Assembly (NCBI RefSeq): GCF_048128805.1
Contig: NC_136013.1
Span: 995,126 to 1,059,125 of the forward strand
Length of the DNA: 64,000 nt
DNA from: Centroberyx gerrardi
Taxonomy: Eukaryota; Chordata; Actinopteri; Beryciformes; Berycidae
Direction: 5' to 3'
The position numbers and the translations under genes were made by a program. Under the pieces are notes generated by a model, which was given only the letters and a program-made list of their open reading frames with translations, did no database searches and was not told the DNA's origin. Shown one piece after another: positions 43,383 through 56,800 of the stretch. Positions within the stretch are counted from its first letter, which is position 1. Each line of letters opens with the position of its first letter.

Positions 43383-45907
43383 GTTTCTATATATATATAT
43401 ATATTAGATGATGATGCTCATATGAAGAGGGCTAGATTTTATTTATGGGCCTTTTGGGGGACTTTTATTCTGGTAACCTCAGACACCGATTTCACCAAGA
43501 GCAGCAACTGACACAGCTGATGGTGATTTGTAAATTAGCACTCATTAGATCTCGCCAGATCCAACAAACTGGTATTACACACTGATCAAGGCTTGAGCCG
43601 AAACGTTTGTGCTGTTTGCTGTTTATTGTTTGTTAGAAGAAGCTGGTTTAAAAAAGAACCCAGTTTGAAAACTACGTCTAGTTACAAACACAACTCTGAC
43701 ACTTCCACAGCTTCCAAATATGTATAAAGCATTTCTTTGAGTCAGACATTGACAAATGTGGTAATTCTAGTTTTAATCATTTGCAGATCTGATACCTTCA
43801 AAATACTTTACAATATAACTAAGAAACAAATATAACCATTTAACGACTCATGAAATGAAATTGTCCTCTATATAGCATTGAAAACAATGCATAATTGACT
43901 TCATACTGTTTCTTAGTCCTCTTAGACCCAAGAATCCCAGCTGGAGGTCGACTGTCTGACGATATGAGCTTCTCACCTGATGAATTCAGCATTATCACCC
44001 GAGATGAAATATAAAAGAAAAATATTCGGCTACGATTAACGTTAGTAGTTTACAGAATGAGACTTGAGATGAAAAAAATGCTTTTGCCGGGGAACCCAGT
44101 CCTCTGAACTGAGTTGATCAGCAAAGCCCATCATGCCATAGGGAATTCCTGGTGTAATCTGGAGACGTACAGTAGATGTGATGAAGTGATACACCAATGT
44201 ATAAGTGCTTTGACAAATGTTGAATTCTGAGGTATTCAGAGGGTGGTTCATAACAACTCCATGTCTGAACCGGTAATCCCTTAAAATAACCCCTTCATTT
44301 ACATTAATTCACCCCATAATTCATGCAAAATCCCCTTAAAATTAGTTAAGGGAATTATTAATGGAGGAGACCCCATCAAAACCTCCTTAAACTCCCCTTA
44401 ATGTTTGAATGCTTACTTTCTAACTTAATGATATATTCAGGGAGACAGGAACTTTCCCTTAATAACTCATTAATAACCTGTAAACCTGCACAAAAGACGT
44501 GAAGAATCCCTTAATTTCTAGTGTCTCCATGAATCAACCCATGAATAAATCCATTAAAAACCCATGATACTAACCTTACTTTTTTAAAGCTATGCTATTT
44601 TTAATGGATAATTAATTTTTTACGTAATGAAAAATTAAGGACATTTCAGGGATAAAATTAAGGGGTTTGGTTTCGTAGTGATGTGGTTTTTAAAATGTTT
44701 TGAAATCTTACTAATGTTAAGATTACAGACACATTTGTCATATCTGTACAACAGGATAACTGGATAGAATGATAGATTCCAATTTTATCCAATTAAAGGA
44801 CACAGAAATAAATAAAGTCTTATGTATTGTGCTTTTCAAGATGAGTGCATTCATTTTCCATTGGTGATAGATGGAATATTTTTAAGGCTTGAATATATTT
44901 GCCGTTGCATGCTGTACTTATTTTCTGTGCTGCAACTGAAGACAGAGGAAGACAAACAGCAGAACAGAAAGACAAAATATCTCTTGAGCTTAATGGAACT
45001 ACTGAAGAGTGTAATTGTAAATATTGCTTTGATATAGATAAACTGAGAAAAAAAAATAGAATGATGACACTAAAGATGACATTATCACTATTGCCTTTTT
45101 TATGGTGATTGCCTGTACTTTGTCTATGCAAAATTAAATAATGTTAATATTCATAAGTTTGTTATTTGTAACAGCGTGTGAACAAAACACCCACACATAC
45201 CATGCAAAAAGATTTAGATTTGTTGATGTATTCTGTCACTTGTAATTGTAATTAAGGGAAATTATATTATTATTATATAATCACAATTACCAGGATCGGG
45301 TTATAAAATGTTTTCTAGTCATTACGGGTGACTCAATATAATTAATAATATCATCAGCTTAAATAAATAAGACATTTTAATATGTCCTGTGTTAAGTAGG
45401 ACTGCAGGATGAACATGGAAAAATGTACAGACACAGCAAATCTGTGTCCAGATACCATTTGTTTGACCAAGTTGCATTGCACCCTAAAATGTTTGTAAAA
45501 TCCATGCAAGTTTTCTTAACATAAGAAAAACATGTATTTATGCTAATGTAGACGTTCAAGCTACGTCTTATTTTTCATTGAAATAACTTCAGCCATCTGA
45601 GTCATGTGTACATCGATTAAAAAATTCACCATAGAATATACTGTAGCTTGAAAAGAGCAATCAGTAAAGAGACAAAAGTAATCAAGGGCAGACGCACTGA
45701 GATGAGGCATGATGTTCCAGAAAATGAGCTCTAACATTGAGTTCATCTGCAGCTAGACAAAACACAAATGTTTTTGAAAAGATTGTTGATAAACACTAGA
45801 GAAAAACAACAAAGACCTATCCTTCATACAAGTACATAGAACCTCGTTTTAAAAATAACACATTTGAAAATAGGAATGAGTATGATCTCCTGGCATAACT
45901 GTGTCAA

Positions 45908-46924
45908 TTAACATACATTTATGGTTGAAGAATGGCAGTTGAATATTTTCAGAGTGACAATAAGACGGAAATATTTCCTGAACCAAGGATAAAACAAGGC
46001 ATAAATAATTGGGTTCAAGGTTGAGTTGAAGTAACCTAACCAAACAAATACTTCAAACAGGGCAGCAGGCGTGCTGAAGCCGGTGTAGGCATCAATTATA
46101 GAATCCAGAAAAAAAGGCATCCAACAAAAGATGAAAGCACCGACCACAATACCTAGAGTCTTCGCTGCCTTCTGCTCAGAGCGTTTAATCAGTCCGCCTC
46201 TTCCTCTGTCATTTGAACTTATACATTGGCTGATGTCTTCAATCTTTCTTACATGCTCTTTAGCCACAAAAAATATTTTAGTGTACAGGCCAACCATTAC
46301 AGTGCAAGGAAAGAAAAAGACAATAAGAGTGTCCAGAGTTCCCCACAGGGTGTTGAAGAGCAGGTTGCAGCTGCCCAGGCAGTAGACTGACGCCAGGTAT
46401 TCTTCTAAACCGGCGACATTGGCCTTTGAGTACAGCAGTCCGTAAGAGTAGAGAGCCGCCAACACCCAACTGGCAAATACCATGAGGCAAGCCAACGACA
46501 TGGTGATGTTCCTGGAGTAATGCAGAGGGTTGCATACCGCTTCGTGTCGGTCCACAGCGATGCAGATGAGGTGGAAGATGGAGACGGAGGTGAGGAACAT
46601 GTCGAAGCTGGAGTGCAGCAGGCAGAAAGCGTCTCCGTAGAGCCAGCAGCCTCGAACTGCCCGCAGTGCGCTGAACGGCATCACAGTGACGCCCAGCAGC
46701 AGGTCGGCCGCCGCCAGAGACAAAATCAACACGTTGGTGGGATTCTGCAGCTGCTTGAAATGAGCGATAGACACAATGACAACAGAGTTCCCCACAACAG
46801 TAACCAGCATGCCGAAAACAAACACCACATACAGGGCGACCTGGGTTCCCACACTGAACTGTGTCCGGACACAAGACACATTTGAGCCTGGGAAACACTG
46901 TTGCTCTTCAAAAGTCGTCATCAT
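45908..46924 (-). CDS. Trace amine-associated receptor (TAAR), copy 1
   Basis: Single exon, 338 aa from ATG 46922-46924 (a second ATG follows directly). It is a seven-helix rhodopsin-like receptor: N-glycosylation site NVS, TM2 [13 protein letters not shown]3 Asp108 (3.32) in [12 protein letters not shown] instead of DRY at 125-127, TM5 Asp198 (5.42) eight residues before Pro206, CWMP in TM6, and the TAAR hallmark [20 protein letters not shown] in TM7. Cysteines in the N-terminus, TM3 and loop 2 fit the usual TAAR disulfides. TAARs are amine-sensing olfactory receptors signalling through Golf/cAMP in ciliated sensory neurons. The Asp3.32/Asp5.42 pair is the one described for the diamine receptor TAAR13c; subfamily assignment is inference from that. 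A TATATA motif lies 250 bp upstream and a minisatellite fills the leader. Confidence 0.93.
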   Translation of the reverse strand: MMTTFEEQQCFPGSNVSCVRTQFSVGTQVALYVVFVFGMLVTVVGNSVVIVSIAHFKQLQNPTNVLILSLAAADLLLGVTVMPFSALRAVRGCWLYGDAFCLLHSSFDMFLTSVSIFHLICIAVDRHEAVCNPLHYSRNITMSLACLMVFASWVLAALYSYGLLYSKANVAGLEEYLASVYCLGSCNLLFNTLWGTLDTLIVFFFPCTVMVGLYTKIFFVAKEHVRKIEDISQCISSNDRGRGGLIKRSEQKAAKTLGIVVGAFIFCWMPFFLDSIIDAYTGFSTPAALFEVFVWLGYFNSTLNPIIYALFYPWFRKYFRLIVTLKIFNCHSSTINVC

Positions 46925-47135
46925 AAACACAAAGACACCTGAACCCTAAACACAAAGACACCTGAACCCTAAACACAGACAACCTAACCCTAAACACAAA
47001 GACACCCCAATCCTAAACACAGACAACCTAACCCTAAACACAAAGACACCCAAACCCTAAACACAAAGACATCCTAACCCTAACCCAGAGACAGAGGGTT
47101 CAGGACTGAGAGAGAGAGAGAGAGAAGCTAAGGAG
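46925..47135 (-). repeat. Minisatellite immediately upstream of TAAR copy 1 ATG
   Basis: Units of about 22 bp (AAACACAAAGACACCCTAACC and variants) repeat about seven times from the base after the start codon to 47087, followed by (GA)n at 47108-47124. The corresponding array in copy 2 is longer, with about ten or eleven units. Confidence 0.88.
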
Positions 47136-47174
47136 AGATATCTTAGCATCTGTCTTAGTATCTGTCTCTGTCTC

Positions 47175-47180
47175 TATATA
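47175..47180 (-). promoter_or_regulatory. TATA-like element upstream of TAAR copy 1
   Basis: TATATA (minus-strand TATATAGAGAC context) lies 251 bp upstream of the ATG and is conserved in the second unit at 62382-62387. It would place most of the minisatellite in the 5' leader. Assignment is by position and motif only. Confidence 0.35.
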
Positions 47181-47634
47181 CACCTCTGACACTCTCCTGA
47201 CACACTGCACCGTCCAATCACAGGCCTTTAAGCTGCGTACATGGTAACAGTCTAACACACAATTTCATTTCTGAACCAACCTCAAACTTGGTAAATCTGA
47301 GCCAACACACTCTGGAACATCAGGTTCATTTCTCAGTTCTCAGTTTCTCAGTTCAGCAGGTTTGACCCTGTGGCCCAGGAAACTGCTTCAAAATCCACTG
47401 TTCCCTGCAAATGCATCATGTTCTAAAAATAATGCTATTTTTCACTTTCCCTGTAAAGATAAACGTGAGCTTATCAACTTGGCATTTTATTGATGTGTGA
47501 ATGGTACATGATGTGATGATTTGTAATTTGTTTTATTTTACACAATGTCTGCAAATCAAATTTGCCTTTCAGGACAATACAGATGTAATTAATTGTTAAC
47601 CTTTTTTGTGGCAAAATGATGAAAACAGAGATAA

Positions 47635-47890
47635 TAGTAGTGTAGTAGTATACCATAGCATAGTAGTATAGTAATATATTAGTATACCATAATATTTTAG
47701 TAAATTAGTATACCATAGTATAGTAGTATAGTAATATATTAGTATACCATAATATTTTAGTAAATTAGTATATCATAGTATAGTAGTATATTAGTATTTT
47801 AGTGTATTAGTATATTAGTGTATTAGTATAGTAGTATACCATAGTATAGTCGTATAGTAATATACCATAGTATAGTAGTACAGTACAGTT
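47635..47890. repeat. AGTATAGTAGTATACCAT array, unit 1
   Basis: Degenerate units of about 10-25 bp, rich in TAGTATA and CCATAGTATAG. The homologous array in unit 2 (63110-63482) is longer, so copy number has changed since the duplication. Confidence 0.8.
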
Positions 47891-50217
47891 AGAAGAAGCT
47901 GGTTTAAAAAATTCCTTGACAGATTTGGTTGTGTGAACTAATCTACTTTGTGTCTACTGGACTTCTGTGTTTGTTGAATGCTCCCCGTTTCTTTGTGTTT
48001 TGGTTGAACGTGACAACAGTAACCAGCATGCCTGAAACTTTAACTTCTGCCTCCAAGGACCCAGTTTGAAAACTACGTCTAGTTACAAACACAACTCTGA
48101 CACTTCCACAGCTTCCAAATATATATGGTCTAAAAGCATTTCTTTGAGTCAGACATTGACAAATGTGGTAATTCTAGTTTTAATCATGAGCAGATCTGAT
48201 ACCTTCAAAATACAACAAATATAACCATTTAACTCATGAAATGAAATTGTACTCTATGGACTGAATTGCAAATGTGTTACCATAGCATTGAAAACAATAA
48301 TATAATTGGCTTCATACTGCTTCTTAGTCCTCTTAGACCCAAGAATCCTAGCTGGAGGTCGACTGTCTGACAATACAAAGCGTTTAGAGACGGACTGACA
48401 CGAATTCAGGGGAACCCAAAGACAGACACGCAGACAGGAGCTTAGTTTTCAAGCAGTGTATTTAGACAGACTGTTCGGGGCAAGAGTCAGGTTAGGTCGG
48501 GCACTGGAGCTGTGGCTGGCGTGGGCCAAGTAGAGTGGCAGCTGAGGCAGGGTGAGCAGCGGCGTCCCCCAGCTTGGACTGTAGGAGCGGTGGCTCGGCA
48601 TGGACCGAGCGGAGTGGCAGCTGAGGCGGAGTGAGCAGCGGTGTCTCCCGGCTTGAACTGTAGGAGCTGTGGCTCGGCGTGGACCAGGCGGAGTGGCAGC
48701 TGAGGCTGAGTGCGCAGCGATGTCCCCAGGCTTGGGTCAGGCTGTAGGTGCTGTGACTGGCGTGGACCAGGCAGAGTGGCAGTGGAGGCAGTCTGTGACA
48801 AGGAGACGAGGAATCAGAATCGGACAGCAGGCATACAACACAATCTAAACTATGACTAGAACTTCTAGAGTTAACTTGGCTTAAAATGTATAAACGTTCA
48901 TAAGACGGGTCACTAACCAACAGTCTAGCGGCTGGCAGACAGCACACTAGAAACTACAATCTGACAAAGACTGCAGGCACAGCAGGGAGTAAGTAGTCAG
49001 CTTGATTGACGGACACACCTCCCCACGTGCGGAATGCAGGTCCAACCTATACACCCACCACCCACCGACACAGAGAGAGAGAGAGAGAGAAGGAGAGGTG
49101 CCAGACGGCTGCCATGACAGTACCCCCCCCTCAATGGGCACCTCCAGGTGCCCCACCAGGCCGATCCGGGTGCTGCCGATGGAAGTCCCGGACGACAGTC
49201 GGGTCAAGGATGTGGCGTTTGGGAACCCAGCATCGTTCCTCCGGGCCGTACCCCTCCCAGTCCACCAGGTACTGCAATCCACGGCGGCGGACATCTAGGA
49301 GCCGGTGGACGGTGTAAGCCGGATGGTCATCCACTAGCCGAGGAGGAGGAGGGGGCAGGACAGGGGGGGACAGGACACTGGTAGTGACAGGCTTAATCCG
49401 AGAAACATGAAAAGCAGGATGAACCCGGAGGGTCCGGGGCAGTTTTAAGCGGACCACAGCGGGATTAAGGACTTTCTCAACTTTGAAGGGACCAATGTAC
49501 CTGGGGGAGAGTTTACGAGATTCAGTCCTTAAGGGCAAATCAGAGGTAGACAGCCATACCTTTTGACCAGGCTGGTATTCCGGGGCTGGGGTCCGATGGC
49601 GGTTGGCTTGCCTTTGATAACGCTGGGAGGCTTGCAGCAAAACTGAGCGAGCAGTTCTTCAGGTACGACGGCAGCGACGGATGTGGGCCTGCACTGACGG
49701 GACTGCGATCTCTTCCTCCTGGGCTGGGAATAATGGAGGTTGGTAACCCAGAGAGCACTGGAAGGGAGACATACCTGTGGCGGAGCTAGTCAAGGAGTTA
49801 TGAGCATATTCCGCCCACGGAAGCTGCGACGCCCAGGTAGAGTGGTTGGAAGAGGCAAGGCAACGAAGGGTGGTCTCCAACTCCTGGTTCAGCCGCTCTA
49901 CTTGGCCATTGGTCTGAGGGTGAAAGCCAGAGGACAGACTAGCAGTAGCGCCCAGCGCAGTACAAAATGCCTTCCATACCTGGGAGATGAATTGAGGTCC
50001 ATGGTCAGAGACAATGTCAGCGGGAATGCCATGGAGACGGAGCACATGTTGGACCAACAGATCTGCGGTTTCTCTGGCAGTGGGAAGCTTGGAGAGTGCA
50101 ATGAAATGAGCAGCCTTTGAGAAACGGTCAATGATGGTAAGTATGACTGAGTTACCCTCTGAAGGTGGAAATCCGGTGACGAAATCTACTGCGATGTGAG
50201 ACCATGGGCGTTGAGGA

Positions 50218-50264
50218 ACAGGCAGGGGACGAAGGGGACTTTGTCCCCTTCGTCCCCTGCCTGT
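50218..50264. repeat. Perfect 22-bp inverted repeat in the Gypsy integrase region
   Basis: Arms 50218-50239 and 50243-50264 are exact inverses around a TTT loop (CAGGGGACGAAGGGGAC arm core). GC-rich and hairpin-forming. It may be a local inverted duplication. Confidence 0.85.
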
Positions 50265-53200
50265 CTTATTCCGGGCACAAACAGAACAGGCAGCAATGAA
50301 GCCACGAGTGTCCTTCCCCAAGGTAGGCCACCAGAAGTGACGGCGGAGGACCTCCAGAGTGCAACTCACGCCGGGATGACAGCTGAGACGGGAGGCATGA
50401 GACCATTGGAGCACTCGGGACCGCACAGAGTCAGGGACAAACAAGCGCCCGGGCAGACTCAATCTCCCAGGTAACCGAGGCGATGACACAGAAGGTGGGC
50501 AGGATGGTCTCCACAGGCGCCTTACTCTCATCAGCAGCATGCTGGGGAGACAAGGCGTCGGGCTTGATGTTCTTGGACCCGGGACGGTAAGTCAAGGTGA
50601 AATGAAAGCGTCCAAAGAACAGCGCCCACCTGGCCTGGCGAGAGTTCAGACGCTTGGCAGCTTGGATGTAGGACAGGTTTTTGTGATCAGTCCAAACCAC
50701 GAACGGGTGCTCAGCGCCCTCCAGCCAGTGTCTCCATTCCTCCAACGCCAACTTAACCGCCAGCAGCTCACGGTTCCCCACATCATAGTTTCTCTCCGCC
50801 GGAGAAAGCTGGTGGGAGAGAAAGGCACAAGGGTGAAGCCTCTGGTCTGTGGCTGAACGCTGAGACAGGGCAGCCTCAACCCCAATGTCGGACGCGTCTA
50901 CCTCCACAATGAACTGCCGGGAAGGGTCTGGCTGGATCAGGATGGGGGCTGAAGTAAAGTGTGTCTTCAGGTCCTGGAAGGCTGCACCCGCCTCAGGGGT
51001 CCAATGAAACTCAACAGAGGTGGAGGTGAGGGCCGTCAGAGGGGCAGCAACGCGACTGTAATTCTTGATGAAGCGCCTGTAGAAATTAGCAAATCCCCAA
51101 AAACGCTGTAGCTGTTTACGGCTGGTTGGCTGTGGCCACTCGGATACAGCTCTCACCTTGGCCGGGTCCATGAGCATCTGTCCCTCAGAGATGATGAAGC
51201 CCAGGAAGGTGGTGGTTGGAACATGGAACTCGCACTTCTCTGCCTTGACGAACAGCTTATTCTCCAGGAGCCTCTGCAGGACTTGACGGACATGCTGCAC
51301 ATGATCGGGAAGAGACCTGGAGAAGATGAGGATGTCGTCAGGGTATACAAAGACGAAACGGTTGAGCATGTCCCTCAAGATGTCGTTGACCATGGCTTGG
51401 AACACTGCAGGGGCGTTAGTGAGCCCAAAAGGCATGACCTGGTACTCAAAGTGGTCAAGGGGGGTGTTGAACGCAGTCTTCCATTCATCCCCTTCCCGGA
51501 TGCGCATGAGGTGGTAGGCGTTGCATAAATCCAGCTTGGTGAAGATGGTGGCTCCATGGAGAGGTTCGAAAGCTGAATTGATTAGTGGAAGGGGATAGCG
51601 GTTCTTTATGGTTATGTCATTTAATCCACGGAAATCAATACAAGGCCTCAATGAATGGTCCTTCTTATCCACAAAGAAGAAGCCTGCCCCCAGAGGTGAT
51701 AAAGAGGAACGAATTATACCAGCAGCCAGTGACTCCTGGATGTAGGCCTCCATAGCCTCACGTTCAGGATGGGAGAGGTTGTAGAGGCGGCTTCCAGGCA
51801 GTGGGGCTCCAGGCCGCAGCTCGATGGTGCAGTCGTAAGGCCGGTGAGGAGGGAGTGAGAGGGCACGCTGCTTGCTGAAGACCTGAGGTTGTGATACTCT
51901 GGAGGTACAGCAGATAGGTCAGGCACAGCACCTGGGGAGGACTGACAGGGAGAGGCAGGGACCAAGGCAGATTTAAGACAAGTGTTTAAGTGTGAATGAC
52001 AAAAGGAACTCCAACTGCAGATAGTACCTGAAGTCAATGTTGGGGTTGTGAATCACAAGCCAGGGATGACCAAGAACCAGGGGGACATTAGGGGAGCTGA
52101 TGACGAAGAAACTGATCTCCTCTTGATGATTACCAGACAGGTGGAGGGTCACAGGCACAGTCTTCTTAGAGACACGAGCTAACAATTGCCCGTTAAGGGT
52201 GTTGGCTTCAGGTGGAACCTTTAATTCAGTTAAGGGAATGTTAAGCTGCTCAGCTACAGAGAAATCAATAAAACTTTCATCAGCTCCAGAGTCAACAAGA
52301 GCAGGAAAAGAGTTGGATTTACCTTTCCACACCAAGGAGGCTTGAAGCAGGGTTCTTTGACGGGAGGAATGACACCTAGTTTGATCAATCTCTGATTTTA
52401 TTAATCTCCTCCCAGTTACTGAAGGGCCTGATCTTTTAGCGGCCTCAGGGAGCAGGAGTCAATGAAGTGGCCTGGTTTACCATAATAGAAGCAGCAGTTA
52501 TTGCGCAACCGGTGTTGTCTCTCCGGAGGAGAGACACGGGCCCTCCTGAGTTGCATCGGCTCCGGCTGGGCAGTCGGCTCTCTCCTTGGCAGCTCTCGGA
52601 CGTTTTCGAGGGTTGACGGGCCTCGGGTGAAAACGGAAGCACGAGGTGGCAAACGGCGAGAAGAAAACGGGATATGGCCGCTCCTCTCCCTCCGGTGTTC
52701 TCGGAGACGGTTGTCAATGCGAACGGCAAGAGAAATCAGCGCGTCAGGACTGTCAGGCTCCTCCCGTGAAACTAGCTCATCCTTTATGGATTCACCTAGG
52801 CCATACTGGAAAACTTCCTGGAGTGATGCCTCATTCCAGCCGCTCTCCGCAGGGAGAGTTCTAAACTCAATAGCAAACTCCGCTACACTTCGGGAACCCT
52901 GACGGAGTGACAGCAGTCGTTTCGAAGCCTCCCTGCCCTTAACCGGATGATCAAAAACCTTCCTCATCTCCTGAGTGAAAGCTCCGTAAGAGAAGCATAT
53001 GGGTGACTGTTCTTCCCACACCGGACGCGCCCACTCCAACGCCTTTCCCTTTAGTCATCCCAAGAGGAAAGCGATACGGCCACGGTCAGAAGGATAGGAC
53101 AGAGGTTGTTGATCGAACACCAAGGAACACTGCAGGAGGAACATGGGGCTCACGATGAGGAAACGTCTGAGCAGGAGGTAAGTCAGCATTGGAAACTGGC

Positions 53201-53804
53201 GCAGCTAAATCATCGGGGGACTGGCCCTGAACGACAGATGTGTGTAGCTCGCTCCGCAGACTGGCGACATTAGCAGATAAATCACGTAAACCTTCAATGA
53301 CATCTCGTAGCGCTTGATCATGTTGCCCAATTAACGCTCCCTGGTTTGAGATGGCTTGGTGGATCGAATCGGCGTCTGCTGGGTTCATTCTGGTCAGATC
53401 GTACTGACACGATTTCAGGGGAACCCAAAGACAGACACGCAGACAGGAGCTTAGTTTTCAAGCAGTGTATTTAGACAGACTGTTCGGGGCAAGAGTCAGG
53501 TTAGGTTGGGCACTGGAGCTGTGGCTGGCGTGGGCCAAGTAGAGTGGCAGCTGAGAGCAGCGGCATCCCCCGGCTTGGACTGTAGGAGCGGTGGCTCGGC
53601 ATGGACCAGGCGGAGTGGCAGCTGAGGCTGAGTGCGCAGTGGTGTCCCTAGGCTTGGGTCAGGCTGTAGGTCCTGTGACTGGCGTGGACCAGGCAGAGTG
53701 GCAGTGGAGGCAGTCTGTGACAAGGAGACGAGGAATCAGAATCGAACAGCAGGCACACAACACAATCTAAACTATGACTAGAACTTCTAGAGTTAACTTG
53801 GCTT

Positions 53805-56800
53805 TCACTAGCAGGGACCACGCCACAACAATATGTCATTTAAAGGTTTAATGGAAATTCAGAGGTATTGGATGTTGAGGACAAGTGGATGGATGTAAGG
53901 GGAGGGGTGAAGGTGGAAGGAGGATGTCGTGTGTTAGGCTGGTCTGGGAGGATGTACTGGAGACCGGGCGGAGGGAGACTCAGTGTGGGGGTTCCATCTC
54001 AGGCAAGTTCCCACCCGAGCTGATAACAGGCCCCCAAAAGAGTCAGATCTAGATTGAGCTGAGTTGAGTGTGAGCTTGACGGAGATCGTTAAGATTGTTG
54101 CGGATATAGGAGCGATATGCCTGAGATAACCAGCGGCCAAGGACCTGGATGGTTTGATCCGAGATGCCCAGTCTGGCTGCTGTGGATGCTGCGCGGAAGG
54201 AATGGCTCGAATAGTGTTCTGAAGATATGCCTGAAATGTGGAGGACTCTGTGTAAATGCTTCTGGAACCAGAATCGAGTGGCCATTTTTCCTGTCTCGGC
54301 GAGAAAGAGCGGGTGTTGAGGTGATGCCTTGGTGGCATACCTAGAGCTGATTTTTGCTGTATTTTTTGCTGTTTTTCTGTATTTGGCCAGTGGCTCGTAT
54401 GGGCTGAGATAGGAGTCGAGGCGGAAAATGTAGATAGGGAAAAAAATTCCCAGCTGATCTGTTTTACTCCTTCGGAGCGTGAATATGAGAGAGTCGGAAG
54501 TGTGGATGGTTATGTCAGATAGACTGGGATGACGAGAAGGATTATAGGCAGATGAAGTCGGGGCAAATTCGGAGCACCTCAGGAAGCCGAAAAAAGCCAG
54601 CAGGAACATGGATTCTAGGGTCAAGTCGACCATAGGGGATATGTAGCCTGAACGTAGAGAACGGATGCAGAGGCTGAGAAGGTCAGAAGTGAGTGGCAAG
54701 CGTCTGGTTTGTGCAAGCCTTTGATTAACATGGTAACATGGGAATGGGAGGTAGGAGGACAATGGAGGCCAGTGACTAGTTTGAAGAAGAAGTTGATTCC
54801 TGCTAAGTAGGTCTGGATGGTGGAGGACCGGATTTTTTGGACAGAATGAGCATGGGTGATAAAATTGCAGATAGACATGACGTCCAGAGAGGGAAATGAC
54901 AGCTGGTAGGTGGCGTGGTATGCCTTGAAACAATTCCAGCCAGTTAGGTAGGCTGAGAGAGTGCTTGGGGCGAGGCTGTTGAGGATAGCTTCTTGTGAAG
55001 CGTTGGAGAGGTTTCCCAGCTGTGGAGCTAGTTGAATGTTGTGGCTGAAAACGGTGGGATTGGTATGGGATGAAAATCCGATTCGGGGGCCAAGTGTCTG
55101 AATTTCTGGAATGAGAAACGAGACAATGAATCAGCGATGCTGTTGTGGTGACCAGGAATGTGGGCTGCCCGGAGGATGAACTGGTGTTGAGCCGAGATTA
55201 ACGTGAGTCTGCGCAGGAACTGCATGATGGCTGGAGAACGGGATCGACCTTTGTTTAGGATCTCTACGACTGCGGTGTTATCGGAGTGGATGAGTATGGA
55301 CTTCCTAGACCATTCATGGCCCCAAAGAATGGCAGCTATGACAATGGGGTATAGCTCGTGAAGCGTGGATGAAGGAGAGCGGGACTCGGAGTCGAGAGAT
55401 TTGAACTCTGAGGGCCAAGCAGAAGCGAACCATCTCCCTCCATAGTAGCCACCGAAACCTATGGAGGGAGCTGCGTCCGTGTAAAGTTGGATGTCCTCGG
55501 GCTGGGTGATGAAGTCGTCGTAGAAGAAGGAAATGCCATTCCAAGAAGACAGGAAATGTTGCCACATACGCATTTCCATTTTGCAGGCATCGTCCAGATC
55601 GACTCTATCGTGGAGAGAGGGGACGGCTGCAGCTTTAGTCAGAAGGTTGGACAGAAAGGATTTTGCTTGTGGAATTATGCAAATGGCATAATTGAGATGG
55701 CCAAGGAGGGCTAGTAGCTGGCGTTTGGTGCATCTGTCTGCCAGGAGATAGTTCGACAGGAGCAGAGTGATGCGCTGTATTTTCTCTGAGGGCAGAGATG
55801 CCTGGAAGGAAATTGAGTCCAGGGTGATGCCTAAGAACTCGATGGATGTGCTCGGCCCTGAGGTTTTCTCCTCAGAAAGAGGGACACCAAGTTCTGAGAA
55901 AACTTTTGTGAGAGTAGTGAGCCCGAGGTGAGGAGGTGAGGCTGGTGGAGTGACAACGAGGAAATCGTCGAGAAGATGGAGTATGTAAGGGAATCTGTGG
56001 TTGTTAGTCAGGATCCAGCACAGGGCTTCTGAAAGAGAGTCGAAGATCCTAGGACTGGATGGATTGGCAAGACTTTGAATGCGCTGGTGATGTCTGCTTT
56101 AGAAAGCCAAGCTCCGCGTCCTGCCAGACGGATGAGGTTGATGGCATGGTCGATGGTTGCATATTGCATAGAGAAATCGGGACTAGGAATGACACTGTTG
56201 ATGCTCGGAATGTGTGAGCCATGCGGGGAAGACAGGTCTATTATCAACCTCTTTTTTCCGGAGTATTTCCAAGTGGCGACGCCTATTGGGCTGATGCGGA
56301 ATACCGGAAAAGGAGGATTGTCGAATGGGCCTATCATGAATCCTTCCTTGACTTCCTTGGCCAATAGGGTGTCGACAGTGTGAGGTTCCGCAAGAGCGGA
56401 CTGAAGGTTGTGAGAGACGTGGGAAGTATCGGGAAGTACTTCTATACCTGGATGGAAACCATGTGTGAAGCCATTGATGAGAAAGTGAACGAACTGTCTA
56501 TCTGGATGGTTTTGTAGAGCAGTGGCAAGGACATGTACCTTAATGGGTGTGCCGAGATGCCGTGCTAGTCAGTCTGCAGGTGTGGTTGGATTGTGGGGGC
56601 AGGTACTCCTGGCGTGAGCGCCTCCGCAGAAGGAGCAGATGTGCAGGAGGCGGCAGTTGGAAAGAGTGCAGCCCAGGTGGTTGAAGTTGTTGCACACCAT
56701 CCTGCCTCCCTGGTAGAGGATTGGCCTTCCCCGTTTGTCGACTCCCTTCGGCACGGGGACATTGACTGAAGGACGTATGTCCGTGGGCCTGGGGATGATG

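Larger units (their letters stand above)
43655..48395. repeat. TAAR tandem-duplication unit 1
   Basis: The sequence from about 43985 (GAATTCAGCATTATCACCC) to 48395 matches 58838-63988 nearly base for base apart from indels, with one TAAR in each. The left flank 43665-43950 is a further copy of 48062-48370 and 63655-63970. Unit 1 lacks segments present in unit 2 (about 59574-59730 and 60112-60318). Outside the receptor it is AT-rich with no other gene visible. Confidence 0.9.

Noticed and set aside
46278-46898. 206-codon frame overlapping TAAR copy 1 in another frame (and its twin at 61409-62029)
   Set aside because: A shadow frame; the TAAR frame holds all receptor motifs.
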